64,000 nucleotides of DNA from Guyanagaster necrorhizus (GCF_019112545.1 NW_025064887.1:261448-325447), one strand, 5' to 3'. Shown: positions 35,157-46,906, counted from the stretch's first letter. The notes: generated by a model from the letters alone, not told the origin. A program made the numbers and translations.

Positions 35157-36163
35157 ATGTCTACAGATACCATTCGCTCCACAAAGTTGAAGTTCAAAGG
35201 CGACAAAACCAAGAAGAAACGCAAAAGAGATGTTGATGATGAAGGTCGAGCCAGCAGCAGTCGGCACAAGGACGACGACGATCCTGATACTTGGGTATTC
35301 CCTGAAAATGACATCGAAATTCGTGGTCCTGCATTCCTGATTCACCCCTCCGACCCTTCTCCAATATCTATAAATTTCAACTCTACCTCCAACCGCGTCG
35401 TCTTGCACGTCCTAGACAAGGAGAAATCCGAAGATGATAATGAGCTGGTCCCCAGTCTTCTCGAGCGCACGCCGACGGATGTTTCCCAGGTATGGGTCAT
35501 CACTCGCGTTGCAGGCTCGCCGACCATCAATCTGCGAACAGGTACGGGCGAAGGCAAATTCCTTTCTTGCGACATGCACGGTATCGTCACCTCGGACCGA
35601 GATGCGCGGGGCCCGCAGGAGGAATGGACGCCAGTGCTCATGCCAGACGGGATGGTAGCATTCATGAATGTCTATGAGAAGTACTTGGGTATCGACGAGG
35701 TCGCTGGAGGTGCACTGCAGCTGCGTGGAGACAGTGAAGACGTCGGATTCAAAGAAAGGTTTTGGCTCAAAATTCAGAACAAGTACAAGAAGGAAGCAAA
35801 CGAGGAAGAGAAAAAGAAGACAGAGGGTGTCGCGGGCCCTCCAACAATTGATGAGCCTGGTTCCAAGTGAGTGTGGACTTCTGTGTGTGGGTTCTTGGAC
35901 TCACGATTGTCGTGTAGTCGGATGTTCCAGGCTTGGGGTGCCGGACGGAGTGTCGTATCCAAGGAAGACAGGAAAGAGGTACTTTTCAAGATTATGTCAT
36001 GAACGATGGCCATGTTGACTTTTTTTTTTGTAGCTGAAGCGTGCTCGCAAGGAAGGACGTTTAGCAGAAGCTATGTTAGATCGTCGAGCTAAGCTGAAGA
36101 GGTGCGTTCGACTTTGTCCCTTTGCTCCGTCTCTCACGTCCTTCTAGTGACAGGTTTTGTTGA
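35157..36163 (+). CDS. FRG1-family protein
   Basis: FRG1-like proteins are nuclear/nucleolar, bind RNA or actin in animals, and co-purify with spliceosomes. Four exons (35157-35866, 35918-35978, 36034-36101, 36148-36163) code 284 residues. The N-terminus is Lys/Arg-rich (KTKKKRKRD, a nuclear signal). The beta-trefoil part includes GTGEGKFLSCDMHGIVTSDR, EEWTPVLMPDGMVAFMNVYE, KYLGIDEV and FKERFWLKIQNKYKKEA. The basic C-terminus (ELKRARKEGRLAEAMLDRRA) also matches the family. A tiny last exon codes SDRFC. It starts 98 bp after the BTB gene stop on the same strand. Confidence 0.9.
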
Positions 36164-36406
36164 CTCTGTTCTACATGTATATAGTATGCTCTAATGGAAA
36201 CATGCCGTACTATTCTGAGAGAACCCGACTTGTTGCACATCATTACCCCAAAGAAGATTATGCGCAGATCGCGAGCATATGATGCTTGTTTAATTTTTTG
36301 CCTTCGCTCCCTTTTTCTCAGGCTGTCACATTCGATTCCTCGCTATGGATTCACCGTGAGATTTGTGTTCGAGTTTCTGTTTACTCTGCTGAAGCACCGT
36401 CTCGTA

Positions 36407-37958
36407 GCATCAAGATCAAAAATCGTCCAAGTTTCCACTCAAAATGCTGATACATGAGCTGTTTCACCATATGAAACCAGCAGGTATCGGAAAGTCGGAG
36501 TTCGAAGCCATCAAGGTAGCCATTACATCGTCTTATTATCGACTTCACTCATATGCTATAGGCATACATTCACATCTCGTCTTTCCAGTAGTGTCGTTGG
36601 GGACTTGTTCCCTTCAAGTTTCGAAATGGACAGCCGCTGCATGCTTGGCGAAAGTTTGAAGCAGCTGTATGTCATGCTGATCAAGGGTGCACTTGCCTTG
36701 AATAACATGGTTTTTCAAGGTTCTTCAAAAACACCCCCGTCTTGACAAGTTCGAGCATGCTTGGCCTGTCGAGGTCTACTATGTGGGTTTGCAACGACAA
36801 ATACAAGGGGACCTTTCCCAATAAAACCAAAACTGGCGACGGAATGCCATCGCGAAGCATTAGTGAACCTGATACCAAAAGAATTAAGCTAGAAGTGGAT
36901 CGTAGATCAAGTTTACAAGTCCAAGTTCCTGGCTTTCCTGGACTTTGACAAAGAGATCCACCTCCTATGCGTTCTCAGTATGGCGAGAATCTTTACCAGT
37001 CAGCACCTCCGCTCACTGATCCACATAAGTGAGAGCGAACTGGATGGGTTCCTTCATCTTCTTTCGCCCGAGTACCTTAACGAGGTTACTACGATGAAGC
37101 TGAAGAAAAGGCTGAGAGAATATGTGCTGCAGTCGGCATCACACAGGTCGAGCTTGCCTACGGAAGACACGATACCCGAGCCGTCTGAAGATGTTAAGGA
37201 TGTACTCGTAGATCAGACGTGTTTGCCTGATAGATTTGCTCAAGTCATGCAGATCTCTAGGGATAAGTATGATGAGCTTACTGCGAGTATTTATCACTCT
37301 TAGTACCTGAGCATCTTGGACAGACATGTTACTCTACTAGAAAACAATCTGTCTGCTTCAAACGAACTATCACGGAAATCCCTGAAAAACTATACTTCCA
37401 TGACATCCCGGAAGGCCAGTGGGATACCTTCACTTCGGAGGTATTCCATGTACCGATATACGGGAAATCAGGACACTTATCTTTCTTTCCTAGGTTTCCC
37501 AAGTGCGTCCATTTTTAACTCAATATGCCAAATTGTGGTCCCTCGAGATCTATATCAGGAGTCAAATGAAGGCAACTAGCACATCCCCGGTACTCATTAT
37601 TGTGCCATACTCCGCTCCTCTGACTGTTTGCTTTTAGATTGGAAAGTCCGATTTATGGTTCTCTTTTCAAGCCAAGGTCGCACAGATGTTCGCATGTCCT
37701 GGTCGTCAACACATGATTCCGGGCTTCAGCAGTTATCCCATTTCTACAATGCTCCAACATCATTTCCGCTTGCGCTGAATCGAGGAGCTCGTATTCCTAT
37801 CAGCAATGCAGCAGGAATGAAGCAACGAAGACTTCGTGAGGATGATTGAGATGGATAATGAGTTCGTTGAGATGCTCCTTGTCAATACAAAGTCTGTGAA
37901 GCTGTCCTTACTTTATCGCTACTTGTTGCAGATGGCTTTTAAGAAACCGGTACCGTAG
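36407..37958 (+). pseudogene. Decayed paralogue of the gene at 40194-42317
   Basis: Pieces in colinear order match the intact gene 2.3 kb downstream: RWGLVPFKFRNGQPLHAW with HWGLSLDRLQEDQPKHLW; LDKFEHAWPVEVY with LDKFHDFWPVQVY; LDFDKEIHLLCVLSMARIFT with LNLDRNDDLLNILAANGIFT; LWSLEIYIRSQ with RWPIEVYIRRH; and SNEDFVRMIEMD with SDEDFLKMIQMD. The frame that gives these matches carries a TAG at 36589-36591 and TGA codons at 37776-37778 and 37818-37820, the last two inside aligned sequence. The stretch 36830-36960 shifts frame between matching blocks. No intron placement I tried removes the stops. It ends at TAG 37956-37958. The parent function is unknown. Confidence 0.78.
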
Positions 37959-38254
37959 CTTTTAGATTTTTTTCGTCTACATCTCTTGAAATACACGAGC
38001 CTATTCAATCATTTCTAGACGTAGAATCGTGTCTAATGACATCATTATTGAAGACTGTAGGTACATATGAGTCCAAGATTCCCAAGTAATCATGATGAAA
38101 CCATGGGGCAACGGGCGATATGCAACCCCGCGCAGTGGGCATTATCTGAAACCAAAAGGTGGAACAACTAGCTGGCCATTTCGTCGTTGCAGTAGAATGT
38201 GCACATGAATTCCCTAGTATATAGGTATAGAAATAGACCTGAAAAGAAGCCAGA

Positions 38255-39425
38255 CTACTCCGCATAGGTATCGTCCTCATACACTGTGGGATTAATCCGC
38301 TCAATCACCGTGCTGACTCTCTCATACACCGCAAACACGATCGCCTGACCAGGGGCCACGCGTAAAATACGCGGAGTTATACCCTTGTAGAACGATCTTA
38401 CTCCCTCAGCCTTCCACATGTCCTCAGCGATACCATAGATACGACGGAACGCCGATTGACCTGGAACGGCGGTACTTTTCTGTAGACCTGTTGCGGGATG
38501 GGTTTAGCTCCTCATAGGAGAACGAAATGCAGTGCTTACGAGTCTTGATAGTGTCTATAGGTGCATTCGACATAGGACCGGCCGCACCAGAAATGAGACC
38601 AATAATCATGTGCTGGTATGAAGGGAGCTCGGGGAGGTCAGGCTGCCACCGCTGCGCGGCCTTCTTCAGCTCCTGGTAGACGGTAAAGTTGGCTCCCTGG
38701 TTGGTCGCTTGTCGAAGTGCAGTAAGAGAGACACCACGATACAACGCAGAGAAGCCTTCTTCTCGCACAATAGTATATACCGCATGAGCGGCATTTCGAT
38801 ACCGCGGCGTCTCGAGAGGATCGGCCAAGGAGTGCTGTTGAGCTTGTAACCGTATTTTCACAACCTCCATGGGCGTTACGACAGCGACCGCCTCCGTAGT
38901 TCCAGCGCCAAGACCCGCTGTGGGAAGAAATTCGTTAGAGACGGCATCCAATCATAATGGGAGGACCACATACCAAGGAATATGTTGCCAAGGCTTGTCT
39001 TCCCTGTCTCCTTGTCCGCCAGCCAGCCCTTGTAGGCCTCAAAACTAGCGAACCGGATGGCCATTTTGGGGACGATACCAGACAAAACAGCACCTAGACC
39101 CTTGTACAGAGCCAAAGGGGTCTCCCTGCGTACGATATACGCGCCAGTAGCGAAGAAACCTCTTGGTTTTGTCTGGCTAGTCTATGAACACAATGAAGGA
39201 CTGACACACGACGACAAGACTCACCCCTGGTGCACGCCCAGACTTGGAAAGCTGCATCCGGACCTTTATGGTGTCCAAAGGTTGACATGTTAGCTATGAA
39301 GAGAGTGAGCACATCGCGCGACACAATGGCGAGAAGGCTCGTACCGCTTCACAAGCACCTGCGATGCCGCCTGCAGTGATATGGGTTGCAAAGCCAACGG
39401 GCTTCTTGTTACCGTTTCGCGACAT
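38255..39425 (-). CDS. SFC1: Mitochondrial succinate/fumarate carrier Sfc1 (Acr1)
   Basis: This inner-membrane carrier exchanges succinate for fumarate and is needed for growth on C2 carbon sources. It starts at ATG 39423-39425 (MSRNGNKKPVGFATHITAGG) and ends EDDTYAE with stop at 38255-38257. The three carrier repeats are visible: QPLDTIKVRMQLSKSG; VVTPMEVVKIRLQAQQHSL; and SNAPIDTIKTR followed by VRSFYKGITPRILRVAPGQA. Contact-site residues and FASFEAYKGW agree with Sfc1 rather than with other carriers. Several short introns interrupt it. An overlapping acidic frame reaching 39604 is out of phase and is not an N-terminal extension. It lies between the pseudogene and its intact relative. Confidence 0.92.
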
Positions 39426-40193
39426 GATACTGGGAAAGGCGGGATGGTCGAGCTCGTCGTGGCTGGCAGCGAAGAGAAAGGAAAGGACGAAGAGGACGGG
39501 TAGTCAGGGGTGTACGGGTCGAGTGGCTCAGCATGTGACTGTATATAGACTATCATATTTGATTCCGCGCGGGCCTCCGACTCGTCGTCGCTGTCCATAA
39601 TCACGATGCGGGGTCCGGGGAAATCACACCTTCCGGTTCACCCCGTTGCCGGATTGCCGGTGCCGACCTCCGTGTTTCCTTTGGCGCATTACCCAGCTTA
39701 TTTTACCTTCTAGCTGATAGTAAAACACACGAATGTCTGACGAGACCTAATTTATTGCATATTGTTCATATTATTCGGCAGGTCACTGCATGTCGCTACA
39801 TTTTTGTTCCAAAACATGCCGACATGCCGACCAAAATATCCCAGTCGTTCAACCTACTAGTGGTTCGATGAATCCTCAGGCCTCAGGCCTCGGTAGTCGT
39901 CCATCACTCAAAAGAGCTTAAAGGTAAGGGTATCATGGAACATAAAGTACACATATACTATACGTACAGTGGGATCGGCGTTCGTTCCAAGTTTCCCACC
40001 AGAGCTTAGTGCAACGACGCTTCCAAGTATGTAATTCGAAGACTACATTCGTTTCATAGGCGCGAAGATCTCTAAAAACATGTGATCATGTTGAACTTTT
40101 CTCTGTTACCTTTTCTTTTCACAAGCATTCCAAGTGAGTGTTACTTTCATTCGTCGTCAAAATCTCTCAACGTCTTCGCATTTATAGATAGAC
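39426..40193. other. Divergent intergenic region, SFC1 / unknown gene
   Basis: This 770-bp stretch holds both upstream regions. Around 39877-39893 a short direct repeat occurs (cctcaggcctcaggcctcgg). Just before the right-hand gene, aagtgagtg at 40130-40138 and ttatag at 40183-40188 look like a donor and acceptor of an intron in its leader. No coding exon is supported. Confidence 0.4.
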
Positions 40194-42317
40194 ATGGAGA
40201 AAATCAAAGAGTTTCGTGTCTCTCCGAACAAGGCGAATGTAAAGAAGCTCGCCGAATATCTTAAAAGCACGGTCGGCATGACCTCCTCTCAGTTCAAGGG
40301 ATTTAAGGTACTTTGCCAGATGTTCAACTTATATTAACTAGTCTCATTGTCTACAGAAATGCATACAGGATGCTCAGCACTGGGGTCTGTCCCTTGACAG
40401 ACTTCAGGAAGACCAACCAAAGCATCTGTGGGATTTATTAATTGCCAAGGTACGATGACGCTAGCATAGAATACTCTGCGTCTTTCTCTAACACATACAT
40501 CAGATTCATGATAAATATCAAGTTCTAGATAAATTTCATGACTTTTGGCCTGTGCAGGTGTACTGGGACACCTACTCCTGCAAATCCCTCGCATACCACA
40601 ATCATAGGTCTACCACATCAAGATGCATCAAAAATAGACATGCATCCTTCAGTCCTACAAGTGCCAGATTGGCTCGCGAGACGATACCGGTAAGGAGCGT
40701 TTCTCTGGACGCGGCGCGAAAGGTCAAGTATGTCGGCCGACCGCTCCCAGAATACCGCAATATTGGTAGAGAACCCTCCTCTTCTCGTAGAGTATTCCAA
40801 GATATTCACAATGTAAGCCTTTATCTCCATATCTCCATGGGGTTCTGATATATCTATCTTCCAAGATTCTTCCTGCTCAGTCACCTTCCGTACAAGTCAT
40901 TGAACCTATCATCAGCAGTGCATCACCTTCTAGTCCCATAGATCTCCGTACTCCAAGTCCTCGCATTCAAAGATCTGTGCTGTTGTCCACCCCACCCGCT
41001 TTCGGTCTCTACCACAGTTTGCCTGCATCGCTTGTGAGTGCCACAGGGACTCCGAGTAATGAATATACAACTGCGAGTCTTTCACCATCAGGCGTAAGCA
41101 TTTGGCCTTCCAACTCTCCAGCATGCATGCCTCCGTTCTCCAACATGGCCACAGCGTGCGGATCCAATACTCCAGAACCTATAACTGCTACCCAGCGGAT
41201 CTGGCCCGAAGCTTGTCTCTCATGCGGCGCCCTACCCAAACTCGAAAGAGCCGACACCTCTGAGCTCCCCGTGTTCCTCAACTTGGACCGAAACGATGAC
41301 CTGCTCAATATTCTCGCCGCGAACGGGATTTTTACGAACCATCATCTCCACTTGGTGATGCAAATGACTCCTGAGCAGCGGACCGGATTCTTCGATAGCA
41401 CGTCGATCAGTGCGTTCCGAGCCCTGGGTCTGAGGGAGGATATGGAGAAGTATGGGGAACGACTGGGATTCAGGAGGAAGGAATATAAAGTTCCTTTCCC
41501 ACTGCCTGGGCAGATCGTCCCTCAGCCAACCGAGGAGGTCCTGGATGAGCTTTCTAAGCCTGCAACAAAGCACGAGAAATTAGGGGAGTCGATGAAGATA
41601 TCTATGGATTTATATTGGGATATAACGGTGGGCATCTCCACTGTCTAAGATAGTTGACAAGACAATACTGATTATTCATGCTAAGAATGTGCTCCTGACA
41701 GAATTCAAGAGCATCGTTGAACCCTTTCCCCAGACCATGTTCCTGGATGAGATCAAAAACCAACATACTCACAAGTGGGATGAATTTCAACGAGTGGTAT
41801 GTCCCGTCCATCAATTTGAATTTCAACATTGTCATTCTCTTGGTAGGTCTGTAACGAAAGACCCGTGTTGTTAAATTATGAAGATCGCTGGCCCATCGAG
41901 GTCTACATTCGACGGCACCTCGCTCAGATTCCTACACCTCAACAGGTAAGCACCTACCTTCAGCATTTACCCTCGTTTTGACCTAGCAACGCACAGAAAC
42001 GGTCTTCCTGGTCTCCATCAGTATTCCAGACCAAAATAGCCAAGGTTTTTTACTGCCCATTGCACATGGTACCCGCACTGGATAGCTATCCCATATCGAT
42101 CATGCTCCGTGTACATTTCAAGACATTGGGCATTGAAGAACTCATTCCAGCAGCCGTTCTTCTTGGTATCAGGAGCGACGAGGACTTTTTGAAAATGATC
42201 CAAATGGACGATGTCCAAGTTGGGGCGATTGTCGAGCAAGACAAGTCTGTCAAGTTAACACCTTTGCACAAGTTTCTTTTGAAGCTGGCTTTCAGGAAAC
42301 TTGAACCAAGGGACTAG
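40194..42317 (+). CDS. Unknown fungal protein with repeated WP-x-x-VY motif
   Basis: I do not recognise a named family. ATG 40194 opens MEKIKEFRVSPNKANVKKL. Exons then give GMTSSQFKGFKKCIQDAQHW, the motif block KYQVLDKFHDFWPVQVYW, a Pro/Ser/Thr-rich centre (PPAFGLYHSLPASLVSATGT, ending CLSCGALPKL), a conserved core (FLNLDRNDDLLNILAANGIF, MTPEQRTGFFDSTSISAFRA), a second motif block RPVLLNYEDRWPIEVYIRRH, and a C-terminal part (SWSPSVFQTKIAKVFYC, GIRSDEDFLKMIQMD, KLAFRKLEPRD). Stop is TAG 42315-42317. Between 40570 and 40810 two frames are open and the true exon pattern is unclear; a frameshift cannot be excluded. A decayed copy lies at 36.4-38.0 kb. Confidence 0.65.
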
Positions 42318-42449
42318 GAGATGTTTTTGTTATCTTGCTGGACTTGTTAAATTACGAAGGGTATTCATTGCTACGTAGGGGAATTAAACAATGGAGGAAC
42401 AGATACAAAACCAGACATATGTATACCAGTCCGTCCGTCACCGTATTAA

Positions 42450-43354
42450 TCAAAAGATAACATCACTATCTTTGCTGCTCAGCAAGTCAATAGATTCTTG
42501 GCCTTCCTCTGGGTTTATTGGAGGTTCATCGAACTCAAACGGCCGCTCCGGAGGTGCATTGGTCCGCTTTTTCTTCCCTTGTACTTTCTTCAGCCTGTAA
42601 TAGAGTATAAGATGTAGCGACGGGGGGAAGAGAATTACGTGCCTAAAGAATTCCTCCCGATCCATCTCATCTAGTTCACTCAAAATGTACTTGATAGTGT
42701 TCTCCAGCCGGGGAATGACAACGTGCTCGATGGCGTTGACTCGTCGATTCGTTGCTCGGATGACTTCGTCAAGGATAGTGAACGCTGTCTGGAGAGACGC
42801 CAGCTCAACGAGTGTTTCAATTGCCTTAGCATACACCTCTTTTGCGCGCAAAACTTGCTGACCGCCCCTTCCCAGTCCAGTGAGGTTGAAATCTAGACAG
42901 CACCTGTCATCACCAGTCATACATAACATCGACTCGGAGCAGACAGACCGGATCCAGCGACACGATCAACCTCAAATGTGGGAAGGACGACACCAGACAC
43001 GTTCTCCTGCTTTGCTTTTACCCTGAACGTAGCCGACTTAGCTTGCTCCTGCACGAGATACGATATGTCTCCTGTCGCATAGGTAACCTCTGCCATTGAG
43101 AACGACGCCAACTGCATGACTCTGCCCATCTTTCTCTTTGCCTGAAGTCGGACTAAGTAGCGATCCTACGCAGAGAGTCGGATACAACAGACCTCGTCGA
43201 CCTTTTTGAGGATAGCTCTGAACCTCGTGGTGAGAGCGTCTCGTTTCTTGGCAAGAAGAGAGTGTCCTGTCTGTGCGCCCTTGAGTCGTAGCTTTGTGTT
43301 GGTGAGGGCCATTCGCGTTGCGAAGATATTTTCACGAGCACCTGTGCCGGACAT
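42450..43354 (-). CDS. VMA8: V-type proton ATPase subunit D (Vma8)
   Basis: Subunit D forms the central rotor shaft of the vacuolar proton pump. Minus-strand exons run from ATG 43352-43354 ([17 protein letters not shown]) to the stop at 42450-42452. Landmarks are [20 protein letters not shown] and [88 protein letters not shown] and [20 protein letters not shown]. The C-terminus is KKVQGKKK then an acidic tail. Three introns lie near 43200-43145, 42940-42890 and 42640-42600. The start is 144 bp from the divergent OTU1 start. Confidence 0.94.
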
Positions 43355-43498
43355 GATGTGATGACGCAGAGATTGAGACGAAACTGAAAAAGGTAGTCTT
43401 TCATTATTTTTGCAATTTCAGGGCATTTTAGTGAATTAGATCCTGAAATGACGTATATTTTTTTACCTTGATATGTCGTTTCTCTTCCTCTCACTACC
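43355..43498. promoter_or_regulatory. 144-bp divergent promoter, VMA8 / OTU1
   Basis: The VMA8 start (43354, minus) and the OTU1 start (43499, plus) are 144 bp apart and face outward. The stretch is A/T-rich at 43400-43470 (for example tatttttttac near 43455). Shared promoter use is inferred from position. Confidence 0.5.
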
Positions 43499-44820
43499 AT
43501 GACTCCCGTTCGACTCCGTCACCCTAAAGGCACATCCACCATATCCGTCCCTTTCGACGACGAATCCTACACCGTTCAGGACCTCCAGCAAGAAATACGA
43601 AAGCTTACCGACATCCTTCCGTCCCGTCAAATATGTATGTCGGCCCTCTTCAAATTCTACGGTGTTTAGATCTCTGTTCAAGTGAAGCACGGGTATCCAC
43701 CCCAGAGTCTAGCATTGATTGGAGAATTACCGATTTCTAGTCTGGGGCTCACCCGTGGCGATCAGCTTATTGTCAGTGAAGAACCGGGACATGCACCCGA
43801 TCCACCGCGGCCATCCCCATCAGCGAATCTTGCGTTTCGACCAGCAACGTCTGCCAGAATTGCATCTATTCCTGCAATACCTGCGTCATCATTAGCTGCT
43901 GCAAACACTTCAGAACACGTACCGACAGAGGGAGGCGTTCTTATACATCGTGTAAGTTTCCTTCTGGATTACAAAACGACCGAGTTGACGACTCCCGATT
44001 TCAGGTCGTTCCCGATGATAACTCCTGTCTGTTTTCTTCAGTTGCTCTTATTTTTGAGCAAGACATCGCCAAAGCTCCCCAAATGCGGCAAAGTGTGTAC
44101 AGCGATTGAATCGTCATTCAGATGGTATCTGATATTGGCTCGCAGTCGTCGCCGCTGGTATTCGAGCAGATGGGGACACCTACAATGATGCCATTCTAGG
44201 GTGCGCAATTGCTTTCACTGTCTTCCGTTCTGTTATCTTACATCGCGAGTCTAGACAGCCTCCTGCCGATTATATATCCAAGATTCTCAAACCCTCAACG
44301 TGGGGAGGTGCCATTGAGTTAGGCATCCTTGCAGCCCATTATAAAACAGAGATATGCTCTATCGATGTAGAGACCGGCCGAGTCGATCATTTTCCTCCAG
44401 GCCCGCATGGTAGCGGAATGAGGTGCATACTCATTTACTCAGGAATTCACTACGACGCAGTGACTTTGGCACCCATGTTGGAGGCACCGACTGAATGGCA
44501 TCAGACCGTGTTTTCCGTGGTGAGTTGTTTCTGTGAATTTTATTTACAGATCGCTAAAATATGGGTTCTATAAAGTCAAGTGCAGATGACTCCGATAGTA
44601 TATTGGTTGCTGCCAAAAAGTTGACAGATTCTTTGCGGGCAAAAAAGGCCTTTACCAATACGTCTACCTTTGACCTGAAGTGCGAAGTACGTTGATATCA
44701 TCTTCTTCAAAGCTCCGTGTGCTGAAAGCGCAACAGCAATGTGGCCAAGGTTTAAAAGGTGAGAAAGGCGCTCGGGCTCATGCAGAAGAGACCGGACATG
44801 TACGATTTGGAGAATATTAA
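43499..44820 (+). CDS. OTU1: Ubiquitin thioesterase OTU1 (YOD1-type deubiquitinase)
   Basis: OTU1 trims ubiquitin chains on Cdc48/p97 substrates. The first exon is 43499-43634 and the second opens at 43682. Order of domains: an N-terminal ubiquitin-like UBX part (MTPVRLRHPKGTSTISVPFD, HGYPPQSLALIGELPISSLG), a Pro/Ala linker, the OTU domain beginning VVPDDNSCLFSSVALIF with the catalytic Asp and Cys, continuing PADYISKILKPSTWGGAIEL and the catalytic-His region LIYSGIHYDAV, and a C2H2 finger (CEQCGQGLKGEKGARAHAEE then TGHVRFGEY). The stop is TAA 44818-44820. It ends 150 bp from the convergent AP endonuclease gene. Confidence 0.92.
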
Positions 44821-44970
44821 ACAAATTTATGGCACCTTTACTGTTGTCAGAAGCCCGTCGCTCGGAAGGAAGCTTGGGAACACGCATTTCTCGTGGTCTC
44901 TTCCAAAGAAACAACTTTATACTGGTATGTAAGGATGGATGCATGAATTGGACATGTTGCGAGCGAAAAA

Positions 44971-46397
44971 TCAAAGTTCTCTGTCTATTTCCAAAGTCAG
45001 AGGACAGTGGTCGGATGCGCCGTATATCTCGCTTCGGATTTCACACTGAGTCGATTAGTTAGTAAGCGACGGTTGCTGGTGTGAGATATTTTACCATCTG
45101 GACGCGATCGACCATGCGTTCGCTTAAGACGACTAGATAGATTTCCGTGAGCAAATGCGCAAAAGAAGGCATGCGAAATCGTACACATATCCAACCGCCA
45201 GCCGATGCCTTTTGCTCTACAGTTGAACCGATAGGAGAAATAGGTATAATGCTTATCTTCTGGATGTAGTTTCCTCCAGACATCAACGAATTTATGTTCT
45301 GCATCTGGTGAATCTTCCGGAGGCGAAAGGATATCTTTGTATGCTGTTGTTTCAGTTTCAGTGTACCCTGCAGTTTTGTTCCAATTCTTTTTCGCGTTGC
45401 AAAGGTCTGCTAGAGGTTAAGGAGAGCGATTTGGAAGATGAGTAGACCACGAGCCTATCTCCGTCGGAGCGACGTTCAGGTCTCCCGTCCAGATAACAGG
45501 CTTTTTCTTGTCCAGGTCCCGGATGTATCGCGTGAAGTGGACGTTCCATTCCTTTTTAACGCCAAGAGTCTGTGAGAGGATTGGGTTTACCTGTTTCCCA
45601 GGTTGACGAGTGAATGCGAACATACCTTGAGTTCGGCGCCAGCATTGGGAACATAAGTCGCGACGAGGTAACAGGTCTCGAACTCAAGGGTGATGATGCG
45701 TCCTTTGATGCCCTCCGGGTCGGGATGTCCTGGGAGGCTTTTATCAACAGACAGGGCCTTTTGCTTTGAGAGAACGGCTGTCCCAGCTGTAACATGTATC
45801 TCAGAATTGGCATGAGAAGATTGAGCAGCATCCATACAATACGTCTTTTTTGAAGAGATTGACCAGTAGGAATGAGGAAACCGGCTTTTCAGTGCGGGGT
45901 CGGCCGACTCGTCGTTGACCTGAACAGAGATCAGAAAGACAAGGAGAAGCAGACGCTGTCGCGCACTTTGGTTTCAGTCAACACAAGAACATCAGGATCC
46001 TCAGCTTCGACATAGAATTTAAAGCCCTTCAAGAATGAGAACAGGCCAATCAGACGAATGGCTGACGCACTTTCTTCTGACTTGCTGCCAGTCCACATAC
46101 ATTCCATGCTGTAATCCTCAGCCCTTTTCGTGGCGGAAATGAGATATTCACAGGCAGGACCTTGTTGGTCGGTTGCGCCCCTTCGATAGGGGTTTCAACC
46201 CTGGCCTTTTTGATGCTTGTCGCGTCGTCGTCGTCGCTGTCCGCGACGGGCTTGCGTTTCGACGTGCCAGCGCGTTTCGGTGGCATTGATGAGAGAGATC
46301 GTGTAAGAAGGAACGAGAAAAAAGATGGTGTCCTCCTCGGAATGAAGATATTCTGAAGGTATACTGTGGAAAAACGCGTATATTGCAAACGATACAT
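44971..46397 (-). CDS. Exonuclease III-family AP endonuclease (APE1-like), possible mitochondrial pre-sequence
   Basis: This enzyme cuts DNA 5' of abasic sites in base-excision repair. Minus-strand exons end with ASDHCPLTLEIDREL and stop at 44971-44973. Catalytic motifs are ITAWNVCGLAA, VLVLTETKVND, SGTAVLSKQKAL, VATYVPNAGAELK, WTGDLNVAPTEID and the final SDHCPL. The acidic/basic N-terminal tail (MPPKRAGTSKRKP, SDDDDATSIKKAR) carries a nuclear signal and starts at ATG 46284-46286. In the same frame an ATG at 46395-46397 adds 37 residues rich in Arg, Ser and hydrophobics and without acids (MYRLQYTRFSTVYLQNIFIP, later RSLSSM), which resembles a mitochondrial targeting peptide. Compared with yeast Apn2 it lacks the long C-terminal extension with GRF finger. 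Confidence 0.9.
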
Positions 46398-46906
46398 GTA
46401 GGAAAGGTCTGACGCTCACGGCACCACTGAACAGGCTAGCAAGCTCTTATACCCGACCAGCTTTCGTCTACGCTATACCTAATCGCCTCGCTCTGCGTGT
46501 AAAAAGGTCGCAGGGCGGGCACTGTCTAAAAGGTTGCGGTGGATGAAGAAAAAAGTGAAAAAGAGGCTTTTATAATAGTATTTATGTTTGCTTGGCAACA
46601 CCACCTTCAAAGTCAAAATGGTGGCTCACTAACCGCTCTACTTCTATTAACAACTCCACCACCAGTCTACCATACTTATAAATGAGGGATTTTCTTGTAC
46701 TACACTGAGGGTTCATATCTGCACTAGAACCCATGAGTACTTCCCCCCTGCAAAAGCATGCACCTACATAGGGCGTTTCAGAGGCTCCTTGCTTCAACGT
46801 AGATCGTTCCATATGACTGGCAAGGTTCGATATCATCGACCCTCCTGAACTTGCGATGAATGCAATGTCCTTGGTCGTGATAATTCACTACCGTCAAACG
46901 TCAAAG
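46398..46906. other. Gene-free stretch of 510 bp
   Basis: It lies between the AP endonuclease start (minus) and the POP4 stop (minus). A frame of 84 codons on the minus strand (46582-46836) has no recognisable motif and is probably chance or POP4 3' leader. No RNA gene is seen. Confidence 0.4.

Noticed and set aside
37959..38254. Further exons of the decayed WP-x-x-VY copy
   Set aside because: The match ends at AFKKPVP with a stop at 37956-37958, just as the intact copy ends; the sequence beyond is the 3' end of the SFC1 gene.
39290..39604. Acidic N-terminal extension for the Sfc1 carrier
   Set aside because: The frame is out of phase with the carrier start and reads antisense-like low-complexity sequence.
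46582..46836. Minus-strand frame of 84 codons downstream of POP4
   Set aside because: No motif, no splice partners; it lies in the 3' region of POP4.
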